NCBI GenBank assembly: GCA_039591615.1
Contig: JBDHDH010000017.1
Coordinates: 1 to 45,185 of the forward strand
Reading direction: 5' to 3'
DNA length: 45,185 nucleotides
Source: JBDHDH01 sp039591615
GTDB lineage: Bacteria; Gemmatimonadota; Gemmatimonadetes; Gemmatimonadales; GWC2-71-9
A program made the position numbers and the translations under genes. The notes below the pieces were generated by a model. That model worked only from the letters and a program-made list of their open reading frames with translations. It made no database searches and was not told the DNA's origin. Shown here piece after piece: positions 24,904 through 32,531 of this stretch (positions are counted from its first letter, which is position 1; the number at the start of each line of letters is the position of its first letter).

Positions 24904-24931
24904 TTTACACCGGCCCCGCCTGCCCCGTCAA
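24902..24931 (-). promoter_or_regulatory. Promoter of rex-arcA
   Basis: On the minus strand TTGACG (24931-24926), an 18-bp spacer, then TAAATT (24907-24902). The -10 shares its last two bases with the Rex operator, and the -35 lies inside the end of rsmA. The transcript would start within the operator, giving a leader of only about 15-20 nt. Confidence 0.6.
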
Positions 24932-25740
24932 CGATGCAGTCCACCATAGAGGCGCACAAACATTTGTGGTTCGAGAACTTCGGGCCTCGAGGTCGGGTCG
25001 ATGCCGAGCTGGGCGAGATGGTCGAGCGCTTCGTCACGGCAGAGAGACTCGGTGGACCGAAGAATGGTCAGCAGCTGCTTTCTGCGCTGCCCGAAGAGGC
25101 GAGTCACGAACGCGCGGAACTTCTCGTGCTCTGCGGCCGGCACCAGCGGTCGGGCCCGTGGGGCCAGCCGTACCAACGCCGAGTCAACCGCCGGGCGCGG
25201 TCGGAATGCGCCGGCCGGCACCACAAACAGGCGTTCGACGCTGGCGTCGACCTGTACTCCCACCGACAGCGCGCCATAGGTCTTTGTTCCCGGTCCGGCA
25301 GCCAGACGGTCCGCCACCTCCCGCTGCATGAGATACACGATCACCCGCGGACGGGGTGGACGGAGTGCCTTCTCGATGAGCGGCGACGTGATGTAGTACG
25401 GAATGTTCCCGACGACCTTGAACTCGGTGCGTACGGACCCGGAACGGGGGAGCAGCTCGTGCCAGTCGACTTCCACAGCGTCGCCAACCACAACCCGAAC
25501 GTTTTCGGGCACGGCGCCCGGCTCTCCGCGCACCGCTCCTGCCTGCAGATCCGCCGCGAGCCTACGGTCTCTTTCAATCGCGATCACGATTCCAACCCGC
25601 GGCGCCAACCGTCGTGTGAGGGTGCCCTTCCCCGGGCCGACCTCGATCACGACGTCGTCGGGCTGGGGATTCAGCGCGCCGACGATGCGATCCAGAATGC
25701 TCGGGTCTGTGAGGGAATGCTGACCGAGGGGACGCGACAC
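24928..25740 (-). CDS. rsmA: 16S rRNA dimethyladenosine transferase RsmA (KsgA)
   Basis: A 270-residue SAM-dependent enzyme that dimethylates two adjacent adenosines in helix 45 of 16S rRNA during 30S maturation. The SAM-binding motif is VIEVGPGKGTLTRRL, and the catalytic NxPY-type motif is VGNIPYYITSPL. The usual start block GQ(N/H)FL appears as GQHSLTD. The C-terminal domain (FGQRRKQLLTILR) is present. It starts with GTG at 25740, directly after the phosphatase stop (TGA-GTG), so the two are coupled. Confidence 0.96.
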   Translation of the reverse strand: MSRPLGQHSLTDPSILDRIVGALNPQPDDVVIEVGPGKGTLTRRLAPRVGIVIAIERDRRLAADLQAGAVRGEPGAVPENVRVVVGDAVEVDWHELLPRSGSVRTEFKVVGNIPYYITSPLIEKALRPPRPRVIVYLMQREVADRLAAGPGTKTYGALSVGVQVDASVERLFVVPAGAFRPRPAVDSALVRLAPRARPLVPAAEHEKFRAFVTRLFGQRRKQLLTILRSTESLCRDEALDHLAQLGIDPTSRPEVLEPQMFVRLYGGLHR

Positions 25741-27324
25741 TCAGGAGCGGAGCACGAGGATGGTCCGGTCGTCGCGGCGGCCGGAATCGAATTCCGCCGC
25801 GGCGGCGATGACGGCGTCGACCACCGCTTGACTGGACTGCGTGCGGTGCTGGATAGCCAACTCGAGGCCGCGTTGCTCGCCGAAGCGCTCGCCTGAGGCG
25901 TCTTGTGCGTCCGTGATCCCATCGGAGACCAAGAACAGCACGTCCTCGCCCGGAACCCACTCGCTCGATTCTGCCGCGATCGTCTCGGGGCCCGAGAGGC
26001 CAAGCGGCGGGGACGTCGCCGTGAGGCGGACTGTCTCGCCCGAGCCGGTGATGCGGAAGGCATGGGGGTGCCCGGCGTTCGCGTAGTGGAGGGATCGATG
26101 CTGGGGGTCCACGACACCGTAGAACAAGGACAGGTGCATCTCGGTCTCCGCCAGATCGGCTTCCACCGACTCGAGCAAACGCCGCACGGTGTCGTCGGGG
26201 GAGGCCTCTTCCGCCGCGTGAATCGCTGCCGCCGAGAGCACGAGCGCCATGACGAGCGCCGCACTGAACCCATGAGACGATACATCACCCAGCATCACAC
26301 CAACTCGTCCCCCGGACAGGCGGACGAAACTGTAGAAGTCGCCCCCAACCGTCTCGGCCGGCCGGCAGATGGCCGCCACGTCGACCCCGGGCCCGAGATG
26401 ATCTGGCGAGGGAAGGAGCTTCATCTGAAGGTCGTGTGCCAACTCGAGCTCGTGCTGCAGCCGTTTCCTCGCGACGTCCCGCGCCACCAAACGTGCATTC
26501 TCTATGGCCGCTCCGATCTGGCTCGCGATGGCGGCCACGAGCCGCCGCTCTCCACCGCTGAATGCGTCGGTGCCGATTCGATCGGTCAAGTTGATGACCC
26601 CGATGGGGCGAGGCGGGCCGTCTGGCTGTGGATAGAGGATGGGCACTGACAGAAAGGCCGAGCCCCGATACGCCCGGCCAGACTCCGATTTCGGTGGGGA
26701 GGAGTTCGGATCGCGCGGGTCGTAGCTAATGATCCGTCCCTCGCGAAACACGCGGACGGCAATGGTTTCGGAATCGACCCGTAGCGGGCCGAACCGCGAT
26801 ACGTCGCGACCGAGGCTGGCCACGGGACGTAGAACCTCGGCGGACTCATCGTACACCAGAATCGAGGCGCGCGTCGCACCGACGACACTGCTCACGGCCT
26901 CGAGAATCGTCTGGGCCGCCTGCTCGAGGCCAATCGTCCGGCCGAGGATCTCACTGATCGTGTAGAGAAGCTCGATCTCTTCGTACCGGGCTGCGAGCAG
27001 CTTCGCCAGGTGAAGGGTATCTCCCTCGGCAGAGACCAAGTCGGCCAGGAGCGGCCCGAGCACCGCACCGGCGTGCTCGGGATCCCCCGTCGGTTCCGCG
27101 ATCTCGAACCAGTAGCCGTCCGTCCCCGGAACGGGCGCAACCCACCGACTGGGATCCGTGGGGGACACCGGACCATCCGGGACGGCGTCGAGAGGGGGCG
27201 CCGCGGCCCCATCACACCCTACCACGGGCCGGAGGCGCCCTCGACCGAGTCTCCACAGTCGGAGGCGACAGCCGACTAATGATCCCAGTGAATGGAGGAT
27301 TGCGTCGAGCCGCTCTAGGCGCAA
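25741..27324 (-). CDS. RsbU-like GAF-PP2C (SpoIIE-type) serine phosphatase
   Basis: A 527-residue cytosolic signalling phosphatase. An N-terminal region of unknown fold is followed by a GAF sensor domain (about 120-290), a short coiled coil (ARKRLQHELELAHDLQMKLLP) and a C-terminal SpoIIE-type PP2C domain. Metal-binding motifs visible are AETVGGDFYSF, VMLGDVSSHGFSAALVM, FLVSDGITDA and the terminal DDRTILVL. Such enzymes dephosphorylate STAS anti-anti-sigma proteins, and a STAS gene and an RsbW-like kinase gene lie immediately upstream. The GAF ligand is unknown. It overlaps the kinase gene by 10 bases. Confidence 0.93.
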   Translation of the reverse strand: MRLERLDAILHSLGSLVGCRLRLWRLGRGRLRPVVGCDGAAAPPLDAVPDGPVSPTDPSRWVAPVPGTDGYWFEIAEPTGDPEHAGAVLGPLLADLVSAEGDTLHLAKLLAARYEEIELLYTISEILGRTIGLEQAAQTILEAVSSVVGATRASILVYDESAEVLRPVASLGRDVSRFGPLRVDSETIAVRVFREGRIISYDPRDPNSSPPKSESGRAYRGSAFLSVPILYPQPDGPPRPIGVINLTDRIGTDAFSGGERRLVAAIASQIGAAIENARLVARDVARKRLQHELELAHDLQMKLLPSPDHLGPGVDVAAICRPAETVGGDFYSFVRLSGGRVGVMLGDVSSHGFSAALVMALVLSAAAIHAAEEASPDDTVRRLLESVEADLAETEMHLSLFYGVVDPQHRSLHYANAGHPHAFRITGSGETVRLTATSPPLGLSGPETIAAESSEWVPGEDVLFLVSDGITDAQDASGERFGEQRGLELAIQHRTQSSQAVVDAVIAAAAEFDSGRRDDRTILVLRS

Positions 27325-27785
27325 CGCATGATCATGCAGATCGCGTTTCCCCGTTCGTTGAAGTGAACTTCGTCCGACAATTGACGGATGAGAAAGAGGC
27401 CCCGTCCGTCGGTGCGTTGAATGCGGTCGGGATCGGTAGGACTGGGAATCTGGGTGGGGTCGAAACCGTCACCTTCGTCACGCACGTGAATGGCCAACCG
27501 GCCCCCGTCAACATCGACGCGAACGTCGACCCGCTTCGCCGGGTCCATGGCGTTGCCGTACACGATCGCGTTTGTCAGCGCCTCGGCCAGCACCACCCGG
27601 AGGTTGAACCGGGCCCGCCTCGGCGGGAGTCCGCTAGCGAGACAATGACGGGCGAGGAGATCCACCGCTTCCTCCACGACGTCAAGCGTCGTGGGAACCC
27701 GAAGGGAAAACTGCACACCGTGACCGGCCCCGGCCATCCGTTGCATAGCGGTGCGGCGAACGCAGAGACGGAGCGGTGCGGTCAC
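27315..27785 (-). CDS. RsbW/SpoIIAB-like anti-sigma factor kinase
   Basis: A 156-residue GHKL-type ATPase. The N box is LAEALTNAIVYGN (E68, N72), G1 is DEGDGFD (103-109) and G2 is DGRGLFLIRQL (126-136). In known systems this kinase binds a sigma factor and phosphorylates its STAS antagonist. It starts with GTG at 27785, 5 bases after the STAS stop. The first ~14 residues may be extra: a later ATG (MQRMAGAG) also fits. No sigma factor gene is adjacent, so the target is elsewhere or not a sigma factor. Confidence 0.92.
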   Translation of the reverse strand: MTAPLRLCVRRTAMQRMAGAGHGVQFSLRVPTTLDVVEEAVDLLARHCLASGLPPRRARFNLRVVLAEALTNAIVYGNAMDPAKRVDVRVDVDGGRLAIHVRDEGDGFDPTQIPSPTDPDRIQRTDGRGLFLIRQLSDEVHFNERGNAICMIMRCA

Positions 27786-27790
27786 CGTGA

Positions 27791-28129
27791 TCAGAAAGCG
27801 GCCAGGGCTTCGTCCGCCGAATCGACAATCGCAAACAGAGTGTCGAGCTTGGTGAGTTCGAACAGCGTGTGGAGGTCGTCGTTCAAACCAGCCAAGCGCA
27901 GCTCACCTCCCGCTTCGCGGATCTTCTTCGAGAGCGAGACCAGTGCGCCCAAGCCCGAGGAGTCGATGTATCCGGTCGGGGAGAAGTCGATCACGAACTT
28001 CTTCTCGCCTGCCTCCAGCGCGTCGAGGACCTTTGTCTTGAGCTCGTGGCGATTGCCCACGATCAGTTGGCCGTCGACCCCCACGACCACTACGCCCTTG
28101 GCATCGTCTTTTCGAACGGTAAAGCTCAT
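27791..28129 (-). CDS. STAS-domain anti-anti-sigma factor
   Basis: A 112-residue single-domain SpoIIAA/RsbV-like protein. The phosphorylation loop is YIDSSGLGALV, with the target serine at 57 or 58. It is the antagonist in a partner switch: unphosphorylated it binds the RsbW-like kinase, and the RsbU-like phosphatase resets it. Both partners are the next two genes. Its ATG overlaps the pta stop (ATGA), so its synthesis is tied to pta. Confidence 0.95.
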   Translation of the reverse strand: MSFTVRKDDAKGVVVVGVDGQLIVGNRHELKTKVLDALEAGEKKFVIDFSPTGYIDSSGLGALVSLSKKIREAGGELRLAGLNDDLHTLFELTKLDTLFAIVDSADEALAAF

Positions 28130-29121
28130 GCGTCCTCCGCACGGAATCCCGCGGTTCGGCCCGCGGCCTGCAAGACAGCAACGGCAGCGACATCCACGAC
28201 GTCAGACGCCGTGGCACCCCGGGAGAGGTCTGCCATGGGATGTGCAAGCCCCTGAATGATTGGGCCCGTGGCGCTCGCCCCCGCCAGGCGCTGCACCAGT
28301 TTGTATGCAATGTTCCCGCTGTCAAGGTCAGGAAACACGAGCACGTTGGCGCACCCCGCCACCGGCGATCCAGGAGCCTTTCGAAGGGCGACGGCCGGCA
28401 CTAGGGCAGCGTCACCCTGGAGCTCGCCGTCGCAAGAGACGCCGGGGGCCAGCGCCTTAAAATGAGCGACGGCCTGCTCAACACGCTCCACCCGAGGCCC
28501 CTCCGCACTCCCCTTGGTGCTGAACGAGAGAAAGGCCACCACCGGGGCATCGCCCACGACCACCGTCCGATCCCTCGCCGCCGCAAAGGCGATCTCGGCC
28601 AACTGCCGGGGATCGGGCTCCGGAACCACGGCACAGTCGGTAAAGGTGAGCACCAATCCCGGTTGGGACACCGCATCCTGGCCGGCGACCGCGACACCGT
28701 CCGGCACGCGCTCGAACCCCATGTAGAAGGCGCTGCTGACCGTTTCCATACCCTCCGCCGGCCCGATAGCCCAGAGAGCGGCTCGGAGCACGTCTGCGGT
28801 GGGACACGTGGCGCCGGCGACCGCGGCATCGGCATGCCTTAGCGCCACCAGCCCGGCTGCGAAGCGCAGAGGATCCGCAGCGAGCGCTCGGGCGTGGCTT
28901 GGGTCCCGGATCTTGTCAGGCCGTCGCGCCATGAGGTGCACGGCCACTGCTTCGAGATACGGATCCTCAACCACACGGCGCGGCAAGGTACGGACCACAG
29001 CGACCTCATCTCGCTCCAGCTGTCGGGCGGCCTCGCGGATCCGCTCATCCCAGCCCTCGGCCAGCACGACGCGGGCTTGGCACGCCGCCGCGCGACGATG
29101 GAGCCGCTCCCGAAACGTCAC
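28126..29121 (-). CDS. pta: Phosphate acetyltransferase
   Basis: A 331-residue enzyme of the short Pta type, interconverting acetyl-CoA and acetyl phosphate. Family blocks include VVLAEGWDERIREAA, the LTFTDCAVVPEPDPRQLAEIA region, FLSFSTKGSAEGPRVERV and VFPDLDSGNIAYKLVQRLAGASATGPIIQGL. I chose the GTG at 29121, where family similarity starts and which overlaps the coaD stop as GTGA. The frame is open much further upstream, but only as the shadow of coaD. Acetate kinase is not in the window. Phosphate butyryltransferase is a less likely alternative. Confidence 0.94.
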   Translation of the reverse strand: MTFRERLHRRAAACQARVVLAEGWDERIREAARQLERDEVAVVRTLPRRVVEDPYLEAVAVHLMARRPDKIRDPSHARALAADPLRFAAGLVALRHADAAVAGATCPTADVLRAALWAIGPAEGMETVSSAFYMGFERVPDGVAVAGQDAVSQPGLVLTFTDCAVVPEPDPRQLAEIAFAAARDRTVVVGDAPVVAFLSFSTKGSAEGPRVERVEQAVAHFKALAPGVSCDGELQGDAALVPAVALRKAPGSPVAGCANVLVFPDLDSGNIAYKLVQRLAGASATGPIIQGLAHPMADLSRGATASDVVDVAAVAVLQAAGRTAGFRAEDA

Positions 29122-29600
29122 CGGCCGAACTTCTCTTGCAGGGCGTGCGCCACGGCCGGGTGCACAAACGCGCCCACGTCTCCACCCAACTGCGCCACTT
29201 CCCGAACCAATCTCGAGCTGAGATAGGTCAGGTGAATCGCGGGAACCAGAAAGACCGTCTCCAGCTCGGGGAACAGCCTCCGATTCATGAGGGCCATCTG
29301 CGACTCGTAATCGAAGTCGCTCACGGCCCGCAGGCCGCGAATGATGATCCGGGCTTCGTTCGCCCGCGCGAACTCGGCGAGCAACCCGTCGAACGACCGG
29401 ATGTCGACACCATCGACACCGCTGAGTGCGGTGTCCAAGAGCTGGATGCGCTCGTCGAGGGTGAAGAGGGGTTCCTTTGAGAGATTCACCGCGACCGCCA
29501 CGATCACTCGATCGGCCAAGCGGAGGCTGCGCTGAATGAGGTCTTCGTGACCGTGGGTCACCGGATCGAACGAGCCGGGATAAATCGCAATTCTGGTCAT
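29118..29600 (-). CDS. coaD: Pantetheine-phosphate adenylyltransferase
   Basis: A 160-residue CoaD, the penultimate enzyme of CoA synthesis. The nucleotidyltransferase motif T15-x-G-H18 lies in YPGSFDPVTHGHEDL, and the second conserved block LSSRLVREVAQLGGDV is present. The length is typical. The next gene, pta, consumes or makes acetyl-CoA. Its ATG overlaps the rsmD stop, continuing the chain of 4-base overlaps. Confidence 0.97.
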   Translation of the reverse strand: MTRIAIYPGSFDPVTHGHEDLIQRSLRLADRVIVAVAVNLSKEPLFTLDERIQLLDTALSGVDGVDIRSFDGLLAEFARANEARIIIRGLRAVSDFDYESQMALMNRRLFPELETVFLVPAIHLTYLSSRLVREVAQLGGDVGAFVHPAVAHALQEKFGR

Positions 29601-30112
29601 GGCGCGTGGCAGATTGTGATGGCGATGTCTCCATACCGCCGCAGGTCGTCACCGGGCACCTCAACGCCAGCGCGGTGCTCCACCGCTAGCATGCGGGCGA
29701 AGGGTCGCGTCCGGAAGAGTCTCGTCAGACGCACCGCGTGATCCGAGTCGTAGGGTGGGTCGGCCAGGGCCACATCATAGCTGGCTTCGGGCAACCGGGC
29801 GGCGAAACGCATCGCGTCCGCCCGGTGAATCGTGGCCCGATCTTCGACGGCGAGCTCGGCCACGTTGGCCATGAGCGCCCGGAGGGATACGACGGAGGTT
29901 TCGACGAAATCAACGTGCCGCGCTCCCCGGGAGAGCGCCTCGAGCCCCAACGCGCCGGATCCGGCGAACAGATCAAGAACCCGGGCACCCGGAAGCGCGG
30001 GCTGCAGGATGTTGAACCACGCTTCGCGTACACGGTCCGCCGTGGGTCGGGCCCGGCGTCCAGTCGGCGCCCGGAGCCGTCGGCCTTTGAGCTCACCTGC
30101 GATGATCCGCAT
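29597..30112 (-). CDS. rsmD: 16S rRNA (guanine966-N2)-methyltransferase RsmD
   Basis: A 171-residue Rossmann methyltransferase. The SAM motif is VLDLFAGSGALGLEALSRGA, and the catalytic motif is ADPPYDSD. The N-terminus MRIIAGELKGRRLRAP is characteristic, so I start at ATG 30112 rather than at codons further upstream that lie inside recJ. rsmD next to coaD is a very common bacterial pairing. Its ATG shares one base with the recJ stop. Confidence 0.96.
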   Translation of the reverse strand: MRIIAGELKGRRLRAPTGRRARPTADRVREAWFNILQPALPGARVLDLFAGSGALGLEALSRGARHVDFVETSVVSLRALMANVAELAVEDRATIHRADAMRFAARLPEASYDVALADPPYDSDHAVRLTRLFRTRPFARMLAVEHRAGVEVPGDDLRRYGDIAITICHAP

Positions 30113-31827
30113 CAATTCGCACGACGGACGTCCACGACGCGAGCCTGCAGCGTGGAGGAGCCGCGCCAGTCGTTCCGCTCCAAACGCAGTGCCACGTCGA
30201 CCGCGCCCTGTGACCAATCTTCCGAGAGTCGGTCGGCCCACCCGAACCCGATACTCTGGATGGCCGCGGTCTCGTCTTCCAGAGTGAACTTGATATGATT
30301 GGTCCCGACGACGTTTGCTCCCTTCGCCGTGGCCTCGCGAACCCCGAGCACGGGCCCCGGGTTTCCGGGCCCGGACGGCTCCAGGTGGCGGAGCAACCGT
30401 TCCAACCGGTCATCGAGCTCCTCCACCGCGACAGTGATGTCCACTCGCAGCATCGGAATCAGGTCGTCGGGCGTGAGCCGGGACCGGGCGACGTCCCCGA
30501 ACGCCTCCCGGAACGCATCCAGACGGTCGCGCCGCACGGAGAGCCCCGCCGCCATCCGGTGACCACCGTATCGCACGAGGTGCGAATCGCACACGCTGAG
30601 AGCACCGTGGAGATCGAAGCCGGGAATGCTCCGGCCCGATCCGCGTCCCTCCTCCCCCTCCAACGCCACCAACACCGTCGGCCGCGCATAGCGCTCGACG
30701 AGGCGAGACGCCACGATCCCGATGACCCCGGGATGCCAGCCCTCTCCCGCCAGCACCAAGGCGTGGTCGCGTTCCAGATCTATGGCTCGCTCGACCATCT
30801 CAACGGCCTGTGCCAGAATCTCCTGATCCAATGCCTGCCGACGCGTATTCAGGGCCTCCAAGGCCTCCGACCTGCTGAGCGCGTCGGCGGGCTCGTCGCA
30901 GAGGAGCAGATGCAGGCCGTCCATGGGATCCCCGATTCGGCCAGCGGCATTGAGCCGGGGGGCGAGAATGAATCCCACCTGCCCCGCCCGCACCTCGCCT
31001 CCCGTGAGCCCGGCAACCTCGACCAACGCTCGGATACCCGGCCAGCGACTGTTCCCCAGGAGCCGCAGCCCGAATCGGACCAGGATCCTGTTCTCTCCTC
31101 GCAGTGGAACCACGTCTGCGACGGTCGCGAGGGCTACCAGATCCAGGAGGTGATACGGCAGGTTGACCGGCAGTCCAAGATCGGCGACCACCGCCTGTGC
31201 GAGCTTGAACGCGACGCCAGCCCCGCAGAGCTCGCCGGCATGGGACGGGCAGTCGGGACGCTGGGGGTTGAGAACCGCGTCCGCTGGGGGAAGCGGTCCC
31301 GTGGGCAGATGGTGATCGGTCACGACGACCTGGCGCCCCTCGGCACGGGCCTGCTCGACCGTGGCCCGGGCTGACGTGCCGCAATCACACGTGATGATCA
31401 ACCCGGCATCGTGCTGCCGAGCCGCCGCCAACCCCACCGGCCCGAAATCGTACCCGTCGCGGAGCCGGTGCGGGATGAACGGAACCACGGCCGCACCTGC
31501 TTCACGCAATACGCGGGTGAGAAGGGCCGTCGCGCACTGACCGTCCACGTCGTAGTCACCGTGCACGAGGATGGTTCGTCCCCCGCGCACCGCCTCAGCG
31601 ACGATGCGCACCGCATGCCGCATATCCTGCAGGAGAAACGGATCGGAGAGATCATCGAGTGAGGGTCGGAGGAACCGTTTCGCCGATTCCGGTGTGTCGT
31701 GACCGCGTTGAATCAGGAGCGACGTGAGCGTTTCCGGTAGCTGGAGACTCCGCGCGAGGTTCACGACCTGCTGCGGATCAGGGGGAGGCACCACCACCCA
31801 GCGAACGCGCGGGTGGACGAGGGTCAT
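30112..31827 (-). CDS. recJ: Single-stranded-DNA-specific exonuclease RecJ
   Basis: A 571-residue 5'-3' exonuclease of the DHH phosphoesterase family, used in recombination and mismatch repair. The catalytic motifs are VHGDYDVDGQCATALL, TCDCGTSA, VVTDHHLPTG and DAVLNPQRPDC. The DHHA1 domain carries VRYGGHRMAAGLSV, and a C-terminal OB-like domain ends the protein (VDVALRLERNDWRGSSTLQARVVDVR). The ATG at 31827 overlaps the preceding stop as ATGA. Confidence 0.97.
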   Translation of the reverse strand: MTLVHPRVRWVVVPPPDPQQVVNLARSLQLPETLTSLLIQRGHDTPESAKRFLRPSLDDLSDPFLLQDMRHAVRIVAEAVRGGRTILVHGDYDVDGQCATALLTRVLREAGAAVVPFIPHRLRDGYDFGPVGLAAARQHDAGLIITCDCGTSARATVEQARAEGRQVVVTDHHLPTGPLPPADAVLNPQRPDCPSHAGELCGAGVAFKLAQAVVADLGLPVNLPYHLLDLVALATVADVVPLRGENRILVRFGLRLLGNSRWPGIRALVEVAGLTGGEVRAGQVGFILAPRLNAAGRIGDPMDGLHLLLCDEPADALSRSEALEALNTRRQALDQEILAQAVEMVERAIDLERDHALVLAGEGWHPGVIGIVASRLVERYARPTVLVALEGEEGRGSGRSIPGFDLHGALSVCDSHLVRYGGHRMAAGLSVRRDRLDAFREAFGDVARSRLTPDDLIPMLRVDITVAVEELDDRLERLLRHLEPSGPGNPGPVLGVREATAKGANVVGTNHIKFTLEDETAAIQSIGFGWADRLSEDWSQGAVDVALRLERNDWRGSSTLQARVVDVRRAN

Positions 31828-32531
31828 GCGCCGTGATCGTAGATCAGCACACCACAGGCCTCGCAGGCCTCCACGGCCTGCCCGTTCTGAATCTTCTGAC
31901 GGCGACTGAGGGGGACTGCGGTATAGCAGTACCCACACGCCCCACCCTGGAGGGCATACAGCACCAGCGGCGCCCGTCCCTGCCGGATGCCCTCATACAG
32001 CTCCAGGAATGCGGACGTCACTCCCCTCGCAGCCTTCGCCCGCTCGCTCTTGGCAACCGCCAATCGGTCCTCGCACTCGGCTCGCTTTGCCGCCATCTCC
32101 TCGCGCTTTGGGGCTTGAGCACGCTGCAGTTCGTTCAGTGCCTCCTCCGCCTCAGCCGTGATCCGTTCCGCTTCCTGCACCCTGTCGGCAGACCGAATCC
32201 ACTCGGCCTCCTCCCTGGCGAGAACGCTCCGGGCGAGATCCAACTCCGCCATGAGCGCCGATGCCTCCTTGGCACCGCGAACCCACTCGAGACGCTGCCT
32301 CCGACGCTCCTGCATGACGCGGTAGCTCTCGATCTTGCCCTCGAGCTCGCCGCGGCGTGAATCGGCTTCCTCCACGCGCTTCTTCGCGGCTGCGACCTGC
32401 GCCTCCACGGTGGCCACCTCATCCTCCAGCGCGTTCAGCACCGGCTCTACCGACTGAAGCTCATCCTCGATGGCCATCACCGTTTTGTCCTTCTCCTGCA
32501 ACTGCAGCAGTGCTTCTAAATCAATGTGCAC
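31824..32531 (-). CDS. Coiled-coil protein with C-terminal C4 zinc ribbon
   Basis: A 235-residue protein. Residues about 1-175 form a long antiparallel coiled coil (LEALLQLQEKDKTVMAIEDEL onward). The C-terminus has a C4 zinc ribbon, CGYC about 25 residues before CEAC. This is the CdsZ/DUF164-type family found widely in bacteria; its role is not established, though nucleic-acid or secretion-related functions have been suggested for relatives. Its start overlaps the dnaG end by 11 bases, and it precedes recJ, so it probably works with information-processing genes. Confidence 0.9.
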   Translation of the reverse strand: MHIDLEALLQLQEKDKTVMAIEDELQSVEPVLNALEDEVATVEAQVAAAKKRVEEADSRRGELEGKIESYRVMQERRRQRLEWVRGAKEASALMAELDLARSVLAREEAEWIRSADRVQEAERITAEAEEALNELQRAQAPKREEMAAKRAECEDRLAVAKSERAKAARGVTSAFLELYEGIRQGRAPLVLYALQGGACGYCYTAVPLSRRQKIQNGQAVEACEACGVLIYDHGA

